Positions 28,153 to 38,433 of a DNA stretch of 39,288 nucleotides are shown piece by piece. The stretch's first letter is position 1, and each line of letters opens with the position of its first letter. The DNA is from Prorocentrum cordatum. Its lineage: Eukaryota > Sar > Dinophyceae > Prorocentrales > Prorocentraceae. A model generated the notes under the pieces. It did no database searches. It was not told the origin of the DNA and saw only the letters and a list, made by a program, of their open reading frames with translations. The translations under genes were made by a program, and so were the position numbers. The stretch is from assembly GCA_963575745.1 (NCBI GenBank), contig CAUYUJ010008566.1, positions 1 through 39,288 on the forward strand. Direction: 5' to 3'.

Positions 28153-28744
28153 GTAATGGAGGATGACGATTGATAAATGACCGGGGGTCGCGTTCACGCG
28201 GCGGCGCCCGGGATGACGATTAGAAAAAACCGGCCGCGGGCTGGAAAACTATAATTTTTTGATCGTTCTCCTCCAGTCAGACAATCGTGCAGAAATATAG
28301 CGGGAAACCGTGTTCTGAATCGTTCCCTCCCATTCTATGTATTGATCCTCATCCCACAGTGCTCCAGCCCCACCTGGGAGGCCTCCATACCATCTCAAGG
28401 GCTCCGTATCCAGTGCCTCACCACCCACCAAACCACCCCAACCCAACCCGAAGGCCCAAATTTATCCTCGATTTCCAGTGGGGGGGGGTCGGGGAACATT
28501 GAGAAAACAATGGAATCCGTACCCCCCCCAACCCGAAATTCGGGTCAAATTCGGGTCTTCGGGTTGGGTTGGGGTGGTCTGGTAGGTATCCGGTGCCCCC
28601 GCCGCAGTGGGCACGCGAGGGCGGATGCACGGGCCTGCGAGGCCGCGCCCGGCTCCGCAACCCGCCGGCGGGGATTTTCTCTGGGGGCGCGCCTGGCCCC
28701 CGGTGGCGCGGGTGCGGGCCTGGGTCGGGGCTTCCCAAGCGGGG
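28153..28744. other. No gene recognised
   Basis: A short inverted pair around ACCCGAAATTCGGGTC (about 28534-28550) is present. Otherwise GC-rich sequence without features. Confidence 0.4.
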
Positions 28745-28752
28745 GTCTGGCT

Positions 28753-29101
28753 TTAAGGCGGGCCTGTCCCTCTTCAGGAAGAGTACTCCAGATTTCGTAA
28801 TAAAAGGGAGGGGGTCTGGACCCTCCAAGACAGGCCATTTCAGACCTCCCCCGTGGGAGAACCCTCCAAAACATCGTCCCCAGACCCCCTCAGGCCCTCC
28901 AAGATAGCCTGGAAGAGACCCCCCCCGAAATGAGACACCCCTCCCTTTATTACGAAATCTGGAGTAGCCAAAAACAGCACGACAAAAATCATAGGGGGAC
29001 GATTTGTTTGAGCATTGTCGGGTATGTTGGCACATGCTCTGAACCTGTTGAATTTTTTTTTTCGCCCCAGATCCGCCTGTAGGGGCACATGGCCGACCTG
29101 A
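28753..29101 (+). mobile_element. MITE-A copy 7, interrupted by a nested element
   Basis: Left end TTAAGGCGGGCCTGTCCCTC and right end GGGGCACATGGCCGACCTGA. Removing the nested element (28786-28964) and one TA leaves about 168 bp, the family's normal length. Outer octamers GTCTGGCT (28745-28752) and GTTTCGCT (29102-29109) match at 6 of 8. Confidence 0.85.
28786..28964. mobile_element. 179-bp nested element with TA target duplication (Tc1/mariner-type MITE candidate)
   Basis: Ends CTCCAGATTTCGTAATAAAA and, reversed, CTCCAGATTTCGTAATAAAG are near-perfect inverted repeats of about 26 bp. TA lies on each side (28784-28785 and 28965-28966). It sits inside MITE-A copy 7, so it inserted later. The TA duplication and CTCC termini are like mariner/Stowaway MITEs; this is inferred. 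A second pair of arms (GACCCTCCAAGACAGGC and CCTCCAAGATAGCC, direct) lies inside. Confidence 0.85.
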
Positions 29102-29218
29102 GTTTCGCTAAACGCAGGCTCAGGGTTTTTTGGATCTGTTAAGTTTTTTCGCCCCAGATCCGCCTGTAGGGGGACATGCCCCAACCTGAGTTTCGCTAAA
29201 CGCGGGCTTAGGGTTTTT
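29046..29218 (+). repeat. About 90-bp tandem duplication of the MITE-A right end and flank
   Basis: CGCCCCAGATCCGCCTGTAG with the downstream GAGTTTCGCTAAACGC and CAGGGTTTTTT or TAGGGTTTTTT occurs twice, starting near CTGTT at 29046 and again at 29136. The duplication arose after MITE-A copy 7 inserted, because it includes its right terminus and its flanking octamer. Confidence 0.85.
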
Positions 29219-29396
29219 TCCTATGCCCCCTTGTACCGTGCCCCAGTCCACGGCGCCCGGGGCCCCCCCAAGCGGGGGCACAGAGCCAGACGCGGACGTG
29301 GGCTTTCCCCGAGCCCCCGTCGGCTGTGCCCCCGTCGCTGGCGCCCCGATTGGAGGAGGCGACGAAACGTCGAAGCGGGAGAATACGCTTCGAGTT

Positions 29397-30082
29397 TCAG
29401 GGCGGGCCTGTCCGTCTACAGGAGGAATCTTCAGGAATAGTGACGAAATAGTCTGGGGACGATGATTTGAGCATTTTTTTAGGCTATGTTTGAATACTTC
29501 GGGGGTACTAAAGTTTTTGACCATCAGATGAGAATTGCCTCGCTGGTCACGCGTGCCGCGGAGGACCGATGAGGATGCAAAGGTGCCTTGATGCGGATTC
29601 GCGAACCTTTGTGGGCCCTCTGGGACGGCCAACCAGTGAACCGAGAGCGACCGCATTTGAGAAGAATGCCCAGGGTCTCACGGCATCAATGCAACAAGGA
29701 ATGCAATGAAACATCGCGTTGGCATGATAAGGGCAGGGTCGATGGGGATGATGACACGGACGATCAAACGTGACCCAAGCGGAGTGGTTTACTGTGAATG
29801 GGTTCAAGTCGGAGTGTTTTCCGGCGTTATTTTACATGGGACGGAGTAATTATCACCCTGTTTTGTATATATATATATATATAGATATATTCTTACAGGG
29901 TGAGAGCCCATCGGAGTCGAACCGCCGCCCGACCCAAAACATGTCGCTCAGATTCTACGGGGGGGCAGGGGGCGTCGAGAGCATGACGTCTTATGGTCAA
30001 AACTATAGTTCCCCCCGTGATGTTTGGGGCATTTCTGATGTTTCGTCCAAGATCCGCCTGTAGGAGGACACGCCCGACCCAA
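29397..30082 (+). mobile_element. MITE-A copy 8, split by a 518-bp element
   Basis: The left half (TCAGGGCGGGCCTG at 29397 to about 29499) and right half (about 30018 to CGCCCGACCCAA at 30082) add up to about 168 bp, one full MITE-A. The outer flanks carry an exact 8-bp duplication, TTCGAGTT, at 29389-29396 and 30083-30090, which proves the two halves were one insertion. Confidence 0.92.
29500..30017. mobile_element. 518-bp inverted-repeat element nested in MITE-A
   Basis: The left end CGGGGGTACTAAAGTTTTTG (29500) then ACCATCAGA, and the reverse complement of the right end, CGGGGGGAACTATAGTTTTG then ACCATAAGA, are inverted repeats of about 30 bp. A 7-bp direct repeat ATGTTTG at 29486-29492 and 30020-30026 may be the target duplication, so ends are uncertain by a few bases. 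The interior has no recognised gene but includes a TA microsatellite hairpin (29853-29903, TCACCCTGT ... ACAGGGTGA). Confidence 0.82.
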
Positions 30083-30189
30083 TTCGAGTTTTTCTGTGCA
30101 GGCCAATGGCGCCAGGCCGTTCAGCGCGGTTGTCGGACGGCGCCAGCAAGACGGCAGCGCAGCTGGGGCCAGACTCTTCGTTCGATGTC

Positions 30190-30315
30190 GGAGGAGGCGG
30201 AGGAGGAGGAGGCGGAGGAGGAGGAGGCGGAGGAGATAAGGAGGAAGATGATGATGATGAGGAGGAGGAGGAGGAGGAGGGGGAGAAGGAGGAGGGGGAG
30301 GAGGGGGAGGAGGGG
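30190..30315. repeat. (GGA)n tract
   Basis: GGAGGCGGA and GAGGAG repeats with a short GATGATGATGAT core. Not coding evidence. Confidence 0.92.
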
Positions 30316-30565
30316 GGTTCTCGCGCCCGGGGGAGAGCGTCGTCATGTCTGCCGCTCTGTCGAGCCCACCTGGCCGACGGGCCGTGTCGGCGCCCGTGGC
30401 CGATTTTTGGAGCAGGGCGCGCGAGTGCCGACGGGGCCGGGGGGCGGGGGGGGTTCGGCGACCGACAAGACTTAAACGCCGGTCGTTGAAAACGCCGACA
30501 AGGCAGTTTTGGATACCTAGATCCCAATCTACTTCAAGCGCCTTCTTACTTCAAGAATCGACGCG

Positions 30566-30566
<1 letters not shown>

Positions 30567-30601
<35 letters not shown>

Positions 30602-30627
30602 TTTTTTTTTTTTTTTTTTTTTTTTTT

Positions 30628-30661
<34 letters not shown>

Positions 30662-30673
30662 TTTTTTTCTTTT

Positions 30674-30713
<40 letters not shown>

Positions 30714-30813
30714 TTTTTTTTTTGTTTTTTTTGTTTTTTTTATTTTTTTTTTTTTTTTTTGTTTTTTTTTTTTTGTGTTTTTTTTTTTTTTTTTTTTTTT
30801 TTCTTTTTTTTTT

Positions 30814-30857
<44 letters not shown>

Positions 30858-30871
30858 TTTTTTTTTTTTTT

Positions 30872-30911
<40 letters not shown>

Positions 30912-30922
30912 TTTTTTTTTTG

Positions 30923-30958
<36 letters not shown>

Positions 30959-30987
30959 TTTTTTTTTTTTTTTTTTTTTTTTTATTC

Positions 30988-31014
<27 letters not shown>
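30567..31014 (-). repeat. 448-bp poly-T tract (poly-A on the minus strand)
   Basis: T homopolymer blocks broken by a couple of dozen isolated G, A or C bases. Seventeen-base near-identical direct repeats lie on both sides: CGCCTTCTTACTTCAAG at 30539-30555 and CGCCTTCCTACTTCATG at 31064-31080 (15 of 17 match). On the minus strand this gives about 50 nt of unique sequence, a very long A tail and flanking duplications, as in a severely 5'-truncated retroposed copy. Length may be affected by sequencing error. Confidence 0.9.
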
Positions 31015-31019
<5 letters not shown>

Positions 31020-31107
31020 GCTTTGTTGTTCTCTGGGGGGGCCTGAGCCCAATCAGCTTAATCCGCCTTCCTACTTCATGTTCTTACCTACTTCTTCCGG
31101 CCGACGT

Positions 31108-31267
31108 GTAAGTCGGGCGTGTCCACCTACAGGCGGATTTGGGACGGAAAATAGAAAATAGTCAAACAATACACCAAAAGTGTTCAAACGTAGGCGAAAC
31201 ATCGTCCCCATATTGTGTTGTGGCTATTCTTGGATATCCCTCCTGTAGAGGGACAAGCCCGACGTAA
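31108..31267 (-). mobile_element. MITE-A copy 9 (the only inverted copy)
   Basis: On the minus strand it starts TTACGTCGGGCTTGTCCCTC, continues ACAGGAGGGATAT and GGGACGATGTTTCGCC, and ends CACGCCCGACTTAC. It is about 160 bp. Flanking octamers do not match, so the duplication has decayed or the ends have been eroded. Confidence 0.85.
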
Positions 31268-31362
31268 GACCAACAGTGGGCCCTGCCGCTGTGCGCAAGG
31301 AGAGAGGCAGGGAGCCCGCTGGAGAAACGAACTGCGATCTTGTTGTTCAACGCCTCCAGGAG

Positions 31363-31864
31363 AAATCTTGGTGGACCCCAAAGGGGGGTCCAGCGACAAG
31401 GGGGTGGTGCAATAGATTAGGTGCAGCCGATTTGTCAGAGCCCCGAATCATCAGAGGTAACTCGGGTCAGGGCTAACTCGGGTTCGTTTTTCGGGAATCC
31501 GAACCCGAGTTGCCCAGGGCCCGAGCTACCCCAGATAATTCGGGCGTCCAGAGCCCTGAGTCATCAGGGGTAATTCGGGTCAGGGCTAATTCGAGCTCGA
31601 TTTTCGGGAATTCAAACCCAAGTTACCCAGGACCCGAGTTACCCTGGATAACTCGGGCGCTCAAATTTGTGGGTCTGTAGTAGATTTGAGACGTGCAATA
31701 CATCCTGGTGCGCAAAGTGTATTGCTGGGCTTTCGCGTGCAGTGCATGCGTTGCAATACATTGCAATCCAATGTTCTGGCGCAGTGCATTTGCAACACAA
31801 TTGCCCCAAACCTGTTGCACCACCCCGTTTCAGCTGGACGCCCTTTTGGGCCAACCAAAAGAAT
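31363..31864. mobile_element. About 500-bp element with about 65-bp inverted termini
   Basis: The left arm includes CCCAAAGGGGGGTCCAGCGA and GGGGGTGGTGCAATAGATTA (31376-31421). The right arm, reversed, includes CCCAAAAGGGCGTCCAGCTG and CGGGGTGGTGCAACAGGTTT (31806-31850), with similarity extending outward to TCTTGGTGG/TCTTTTGGTTGG. The interior holds a 113-bp tandem pair. Target duplication not identified; ends uncertain by about 10 bp. Confidence 0.75.
31438..31663 (+). repeat. 113-bp tandem pair with internal hairpins
   Basis: Two units (31438-31550 and 31551-31663) carry TAACTCGGGTCAGGGCTAAC-type text, and each contains inverted AACTCGGG and CCCGAGTT strings that can form a hairpin. About 85% identical by eye. 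Confidence 0.88.
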
Positions 31865-32310
31865 GCGCCGCGAGGTTTTCCGAGACCTTGTCTTTTTCTT
31901 CCACGCGTTTCTCTTCGATCAAGTCGGTGTTTAAACAGATTTTCGAAGGAGCTGTAGAGCCTGCGTTGTGCGCAGCTCGTGGATTGACCGCGCAAGTGCG
32001 ACACGTGCTTCTGCAAGTTTGGGATTCCGCCCGTCCTGGATGTCTCTGTGAAGTTGTGGTGGCGGTGGCTCCCACTGTGGTCAGTCAAGGGCCGCGAATG
32101 TAGTCGTACTTTGCGCTTCGCGCCTCGCCAGGGCCAACGGGGAAAACAAAAAAGACATCGCGCTTCGCGCCCCTCTTCCTCCTGAGGCTCCGGTCGAGGG
32201 CGCGAGAGGAACCGCGCTGCGCCCCTCGCGCGGCGCGAAGCGCATGGGCAGGTAACTTCTGTGGTGCCCAGGCGGAGAGACGGCGGTTGGACGCACTGGC
32301 AGGGCTCGGT
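31865..32310. other. No gene; three GCGCTTCGCGCC motifs
   Basis: GCGCTTCGCGCC occurs at about 32117 and 32160 and inverted (GGCGCGAAGCGC) at about 32232, forming a possible 120-bp foldback. No coding content is recognised. Confidence 0.5.
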
Positions 32311-32405
32311 TCGATTCCTCCGATTCGATTCGATTCGACTTCGCTGAATTCCGATTCCGATTCGATTCGGCTTGGGATCCCGATTTGGGCTCCGATTTCT
32401 AATTA
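32305..32405. repeat. CGATTCGATTC degenerate repeat
   Basis: Short tandem CGATTC units with variants TCCGATTCC and CCCGATTTGG, continuing thinly to about 32515. Confidence 0.75.
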
Positions 32406-33047
32406 GAGGCGTACTAGCCTGCCGAGTTCTGTCCATTCGACTTTTCCCGACTCGGCTGCCGATTTCCGCCGATACGATTCATGTTCATCGCCGATCCGAC
32501 TTGTCGGTTCGATTCTGGGCTCTCCTTTCTTCTTTTGAGTTTTTTTCTTGTTTCTCCTGCACTGGCTGCGAAGCAGGAACGTGATGTCAGCGCTTTTGTC
32601 TGTGACGCCAGTGGTGGTGCTGCTGAACACGGCGACGAATTACGTTTGTTGCCACGGCCCAGTGGACCCGTTCGTTCGAGCAAGAGGGTCTGCCGTTTCG
32701 AGCTGGCAGGATCATACTCGTGCTTTCCAAAAGCTCCAAAAGCGGCAGGGGTAATCGGTGGCGACGGTGGCGACGCTGCCGTGGTATTGCTGAGGACGGG
32801 GACCATGATGACGATGGCAGTGCTGGCCATGATCAGGACGAGGCGGAGGCAGTGGATGACAAGGACGATCTCCAGGAGCAGCACAAACAGGAAGAGCGGG
32901 AGCAGGATCCAAGGCAGGAGGAAGAGGTGGAGCAGAGGGTGGTGGACCACGAGGGGGCGAAGGATCAGAATTCGGACGAGGAGGGGACAGGAGACGCAGG
33001 CGCGGGCGTATCAGGGAGAAGGAAGAAAGATAAGCACAAGGAGGGGG
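32406..33047. other. No feature recognised
   Basis: Frames on both strands, none with a recognisable domain. The 3' part is purine-rich and grades into the GAT tract. Confidence 0.4.
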
Positions 33048-33640
33048 ACGATGAGTATGATGGTTAGGATTATGCTGAGGATGGTGCTGCTGCAGATGAT
33101 GATGATGCTGATGATGATGATGACGATGATGATGATAATGATGCTGATGCTGATGCTGATGATGATGATGCTGCTTGTGATTATGGTGGCAAAGATGTTG
33201 ATGAGGCTGATGATTGTGTTCAGGTTGACGATGATGATGATGATGATGATGATGATGATCATCATCATCATCATCATCACCATGGTGATGTTGATGATGA
33301 TCGCAATGACGACGGTGATGAGGATGAGGGTAAGAACGATTACGCGAGGAGCAACGGGCAAGAGCTGGTGAAGGAGCAGGTCAGGTGTAGGAGAAGAGTT
33401 CTGATGATGATAGGGAGGAGGGGGGATGCGGACGATGATGATGATGACGATGCTGATGATGCTGCTGCTGATGATGATGATGCTGGTGGTGATGATGGCG
33501 ATTTTGATGATGATGCCGATGACGATGATGTTGATGATGATAAAGAAGGTGAAGAAGGCTGACGCGACGAATAGAAGCAATACTATAGGGAATCTGTTGA
33601 TGGTGGTGGTGATGATGATGCTGATGACGATGATGGCGAC

Positions 33641-33686
<46 letters not shown>

Positions 33687-34140
33687 CTGCTGATGGTGAT
33701 GGTGATGATGGTGGCGCTGATGATGGTGATGTGGCGGATGATGCGGATGATGCTGACGATGATGCCAACGCTAATGATGCGCATGATGATGATGGCGATG
33801 CTGATGATGATGATGATCATCATGCTGATGCTGATGATGACGATGACGCAGATGATGGTGATGCGGCGGATGATGCGGATGATGTGGATTATGTGGATGA
33901 TGATGACGACTCTGATAGATATCATGATGATGCTGATGATGATGATGATGGTGAGGCTGCTGATGATGATGATGCTCATCATGCTGCTGCTGATGCTGAT
34001 GATGATGTCGATGATGATGATTCTGAGGGTGATAATGCTGATACCGATACTGATGATGCTGATGATGGTGGGGATGGTGGTGATGATGATGGTGATGATG
34101 ATGTATATTCTGATTGCGACGTTGATGACCACGATGAGAA
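33048..34140. repeat. GAT/GCT/GAC trinucleotide tract, about 1.1 kb
   Basis: Dominated by GATGATGAT with GCTGAT, GACGAT and GGTGAT interruptions, and one inverted ATCATCATC block (about 33258-33282). It is open in several frames on both strands, giving Asp, Met, Ile or Ser homopolymers. A protein reading is not supported. Confidence 0.93.
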
Positions 34141-34505
34141 AGGTGACCTCGTGCCTGCGCAGTGATCTGCGTGGTGGCCCATGGAGAAGCACTCAGAGGT
34201 CTCTGGCATGCGGCAGCTCTCTGCGTCTGTCTCCGTAGGGCCGTGACGTGCCCGATAGTGCAGCAGCGTGCGGCCGTTGTCGCCGTCGGGATGCGTAGGG
34301 CTGTGGCATGTGAGCGATGGAAGAAGCGGGGTCGTGTTCACCGACGTTGGCGCGTGAGCGTCCCGCGTAAGGTCGCGCGCAAGCGGCCTCGCTTCCAATG
34401 CAGCTGCAGCCTGCTGCGCCGTCGGCCCGCGTAGGCCACTGCATAAGGTCGCCAGGACATCCTGCGTGAGACCCCTTGCGGGTGTTGCTAGGAGTGCCCC
34501 TGGCC
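34141..34505. other. No gene; faint degenerate repeats
   Basis: CGTCGGGATGCGTAGGGC-like text recurs weakly about three times (near 34220, 34280 and 34418). Nothing else is seen. Confidence 0.35.
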
Positions 34506-34710
34506 TGACGTGGGGCCTGTCCCTCTACAGGGGGAACATTCAAACGTAGTCTCAAAATCCTTTACTATCCCCGCCAGACCCCCGAACTTGATTTTCCCCC
34601 GGTGATCATTATCGCTCGCGGTGGGTTACATTTGATCATTTTGGATTCTGTTTTGACTTTTTATTATTTTTCGTCCAACATCCGTCTGTAGGGGGACATG
34701 CCCGACCTAA
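34506..34710 (+). mobile_element. MITE-A copy 10 (longer than usual)
   Basis: Left end TGACGTGGGGCCTGTCCCTC and right end GACATGCCCGACCTAA. At 205 bp it is about 45 bp longer than the norm, with a GC-richer stretch after about 34560 that may be a small insertion. Octamers CCCTGGCC (34498-34505) and CTCCGGCC (34711-34718) match at 6 of 8. Confidence 0.82.
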
Positions 34711-34718
34711 CTCCGGCC

Positions 34719-35411
34719 CAAGGTGCCCCCAGCTCTTCGCTCCATTTTGGAGCCCCCTGGGACACCCTGGGCGTCGTGAGGGTCGGGTCGGGCGAAGGGG
34801 GGGGATAGCAAAGGGGGGGGTTGAGAATCAGCTCACGTAGCTGATTTTCCCGGCGCCTCCCAGCGCCGGAGGCGGCAATGTATCGAGGAATGGTCCCTCG
34901 ATGAGGCCGAAACCAGCTGCATGCAGCCCCGCTTTCGTCCGGCCCGAGAGGGGGGCCTCCTTGGAGATCCTGGGGGCACCTCGAGCCAGGGGCACTTCGG
35001 GCAGCACCCGGCCCTTCACACCTCCGTCGCTCAGGTAAACATCTCCCTTCCCCTGCGGGCCCGGACCTGTCGGCGGTGGATCGGCCTCCTACCCTGACGC
35101 GTCGATTCGCGAATTGGCCGTTTTCGGTTCGCGAGAGGGCTTCGCGGCCGTCATTTTGGCGGGTCAAGGTCAGTCGGTTTCGGTCCTAGGCCGTTTTTCA
35201 CTCAAGGGAGGTTTACTAAAGGGTTTTTTGTCCACCGCCGAACCTGTGACATCTCGCATCCCCGCGTCGCTCGGCAGCACGCACCAGAGGGGTGGCGCGA
35301 GGGGGTCGGTCTGCCGAGGCGGCGGGGGGCCCTCGTGGGAGGCAAGGGGGCGCCCGGGAGGGGCCAAGGGGGCTGCCGAGAAGGCCCTTTGAAAGCCAGG
35401 AGGGCTTAGAA
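34719..35411. other. No gene; one short perfect inverted repeat
   Basis: AATCAGCT-CACGT-AGCTGATT at about 34828-34848 has perfect 8-bp arms, and CGGCGC/GCGCCG lies next to it. No coding feature is recognised. Confidence 0.45.
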
Positions 35412-35579
35412 TTAAGTCGGGCCTGTCCCTCGACAGGAGGAATATTCAAAAATAGACAAACCAATACTCTGGGTATCTTCTTTGAGCATGTTTTGGCTAT
35501 TTGGAGTATTTTGTTTGTTGATATCTTGAAAGTTTTCGTTCAACATCCGTCCGCCTGCAGGGGGACATGCCCGGCCTAA
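35412..35579 (+). mobile_element. MITE-A copy 11 (complete)
   Basis: The 168-bp copy starts TTAAGTCGGGCCTGTCCCTC and ends GACATGCCCGGCCTAA. Octamers GCTTAGAA (35404-35411) and GCCAAGAA (35580-35587) match at 6 of 8. It lies within a GCCAGGAGGGCTTCC repeat that is visible on both sides. Confidence 0.88.
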
Positions 35580-35700
35580 GCCAAGAAGGCCTCTTGGAAG
35601 CCAGGAGGACTTCCAGGAAGCTCTCCTCTTTCCCCCCGCTGGCTGCCAGGAGGGCTTCCAAGCCGCCAGGAGGGCTCCCTCCTGGCAGCGTCCTGGCAGT
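35580..35700. repeat. GCCAGGAGGGCTTCC repeats with a 22-bp perfect palindrome
   Basis: GCCAGGAGG-containing units recur about five times from 35390 to 35690. GCCAGGAGGG-CT-CCCTCCTGGC (35665-35686) is a perfect palindrome formed by two facing units. Confidence 0.75.
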
Positions 35701-36136
35701 CATCAACGCTGCTTCGCTAGGACCCAGCAGCTTCGCTAGACAGCATTCGTGGTACTGGACTCGACGGGTGGACGCGTTCGTAGCCTTCCCAGGAGGGCCC
35801 CGCCCTCTTAGAGGGGCGCCCCCCGCGCGACACCCCTCTGGTGCGCGCCGCCGGTCACAGGAGGCACAACCTGCGCGCATGCGGCAGCCGCATGCGCCAC
35901 GGTCGCGCGTAATGTTATCCATCGCGTCTGCTGTGTCCTAACGCGCACGGCCCCTTCGCAGCCGATTTGTTCGCCCCCGATACACGAGTTGCCTCCCTCA
36001 AGTTCTCGTTCAGCACAGAAGCGACATTCGTGGGCACATCCCCAGGGGGCGGATGCGGACGCACCCCGCATCGTGGATGGACGCCACCCCTACCCGTCGC
36101 AGATCCCTGAGTTTGGCTCCGAGTGCTTTGTCCGGT
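35701..36136. other. No feature recognised
   Basis: GC-rich sequence with open frames on both strands and no recognisable domain. Confidence 0.4.
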
Positions 36137-36205
36137 CGAGGAGGAGGAGGAGAAGGAGGAGGAGGAGGAGGAGGAGGAGGAGGAAAGGGAGGAGGAGGAG
36201 GAAGG
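36137..36205. repeat. (GGA)n tract
   Basis: GGAGGA run with a few AAG interruptions. Confidence 0.93.
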
Positions 36206-36330
36206 TCATGCCACACCTTTTCTCGTCGCTCGTGGGGGGCGCTCCAGAGCGGGCCTTGCTTTCGGCGCGCGCGGCGCGTCCTCGGGCGGAAGGCCGGCGG
36301 GGGGTCGGCTGGCGGAGAGCCTGCGGAAGT

Positions 36331-36353
36331 TCGGATGATGATGATGATGTTGA

Positions 36354-36385
<32 letters not shown>

Positions 36386-36574
36386 ATGATGATGATGATG
36401 GTGGTGATGATGATGATGCTGCTGCTGCTGATGATGATGATCAGGATGAGGATCAGGATGAGGTTGAGGATGATGATGAGGAGGATGAGGATGAGGATGA
36501 GGATGAGGATGATGATGCTGATGATGATGCTGATGAGGATAACGATGCTGATGATGAGGAAGAGGATGAGCTTG

Positions 36575-36608
<34 letters not shown>

Positions 36609-37080
36609 GGATGAGGATGAGGATTATTATAATGCTGATGATGATGCTGATGAGCTGATGATGGCGACGATGATGAGGACGACGATGGTGATGACGATGA
36701 TGATGATGCTGACGATGCTGATGCTGATGCTGATGCTGACGATGACGACGCTGATGCTGATGCTGATGCTGATGCTAGTGCTTCTTCTGCTGCTGCTGAT
36801 GCTGCTGCTGCTGATGATGATGATGATGTTGTTGCCGCTGTTGCTGGTGATGATGCAGCATGATGGCGATGCTGATGCTGATGCTGATGCGGATGCTGAT
36901 GCTGATGTTGTTGATGATGATGCTGCAGCTGCTGATGATGATGATGTTGTTGATGATGATGATGAGGAGGAGGAGGAGGAGGAGGAGGAGAAGGACGAGG
37001 ATGCTGCTGCTGATGATGATGCTGATGCTGATGATGCTGATGCTGATGCTGATGCTGATTGTGGTGGTTGTGGCGATCAT
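36331..37080. repeat. GAT/GCT/GAG trinucleotide tract, about 0.75 kb
   Basis: GATGATGAT, GATGAGGAT and GATGCTGAT blocks in succession. A frame from 35989 to 37149 crosses it as an acidic Asp/Glu/Ala-rich reading, but the minus strand and other plus frames are also open. Confidence 0.93.
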
Positions 37081-37154
37081 GGTAATGGGGAGGCTGATGC
37101 GGTTAAGATGCGGCGACCGCTTCGATCAGCGTCGGTGCAACGTATGTGAGAACA

Positions 37155-37232
37155 GGAGACGGAGGAGAAGGAGCAGGAGCAGGACCAGGAGGAGCAGGAG
37201 GAGGAGGAGGAGGAGGAGGAGGAGGAGGAGGT
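37155..37232. repeat. (GGA)n tract
   Basis: GGAGGAG run preceded by GAGCAGGAG units. Confidence 0.92.
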
Positions 37233-37383
37233 TGATTGTCCTGGTTTCACAGATCGGGCCCATCGTGCACCACCCGAGGCCGGGCTCCTCACTTCGTGTG
37301 CACCCCCTTCCCGCGCGCTGCTCAGGCGCTCAGGGGCCTGGAGGGCGCGCTCGCCCTCCGCGTTGCCTTCACCGCCAGGCCGT

Positions 37384-37560
<177 letters not shown>

Positions 37561-37597
37561 CTGAACACTCCCCCCGCGCGCGTGGGCGCTCGGGCGG

Positions 37598-38433
37598 AGA
37601 AGGAGGAGGAGGAGGAGGAGGAGGCAGGGAGTGAGAAAGTAAAGGGGGGATGGATGATGATGGGGAGGGCGGAGGAGGGTGGGAGGGAGGGAGGGAGGGA
37701 GGAGGAGTCTCAACCCCGCCTCTCCACCTCACTTACCCCTCCTTGCCTCCCCGCCCCTTCCCCCCCCTTCCCCCTTCCCCATCCCTTGAGACCGGAGTCT
37801 TGGCCAGATCATCCGTGTGACAGGACAGATCTAGAAGCATCAAAAACACGATCGTCCTTGTGCGACAGGAATTTCGGCCGTCTTCTTGCACCATGTCAGC
37901 GGAACGCCCCAGTGCTCCCCTTGCCCCCTCCCCCTCCCCTTCCCACTCCCGCTGCCATCTCCCCCCTTTTGGGCGGGGTCCTGCAGCTCTGCCAAAGTCT
38001 CCTACCGTGCCCCACCACCCACAAGCACCATCCACTGACCGGACTCCGCATACGCTTTTCCTTACAACCACACATGCCCCCTTCAACAGCATCCCTCATC
38101 CCCACAAGTCCCGGCACACCGACTTTCTCCTCACCTCCCTTTTACCCCCATCCCCTTTAAACTACACATCCGCCCCTCCCCTCCCCGCCTTATGTGTTCG
38201 ATCCCCGCATTCCGATTTCCCCCCTCACTCCCCCCCATCCTTTCCTCACTTGCCTCCCTCTTTTGCCCCCTCCACAACTTCACAATATGAATATTACTGT
38301 CCTCTCTCCCCTGACTCTGCCTGGAAGTTCGGCCCCCCTCCGCGTATGTTTTTTGTTTTACACCGTACTCTGGCGCGTTGGTCTTCCATATGTGTTTTTA
38401 TACAACCATGTCTTTCCTGCCCTTCAAAATGTT
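37598..38433. other. GGA run, then C-rich pyrimidine tract; no gene
   Basis: A GGA run (37598-37625) and GGGA units are followed by C-rich sequence to about 38330. A 422-codon frame (37860-39128) runs through this and the 53-bp array without a recognisable domain. Confidence 0.5.

Noticed and set aside
29853-29903. TA microsatellite hairpin as a possible terminator or promoter
   Set aside because: It is a TA run with 9-bp complementary flanks inside a mobile element, with no gene on either side.
30545-31161. Poly-Phe and poly-Lys frames over the T tract
   Set aside because: Direct consequence of the homopolymer.
32295-32330. tRNA-like T-loop GGTTCGATTCC
   Set aside because: The flanking bases cannot form a T stem and no acceptor, D or anticodon arm is present; the string belongs to a CGATTC repeat.
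33048-34240. Long open frames on both strands over the GAT tract (Met-, Asp-, Ile- or Ser-rich)
   Set aside because: A trinucleotide repeat without stops is open in several frames on both strands; composition is homopolymeric and no flanking domain exists.
34885-34915. Hammerhead-ribozyme-like words CGATGAG and CGAAAC
   Set aside because: The invariant CTGATGA is not intact and stem II cannot form between the two words.
35143-35170. Resemblance to the dinoflagellate spliced leader (GCCGTCATTTTGGCGGGTCAAG)
   Set aside because: Compared with the leader as I recall it, three bases are missing and an internal GGG is added; no retroposed gene follows. Considered chance.
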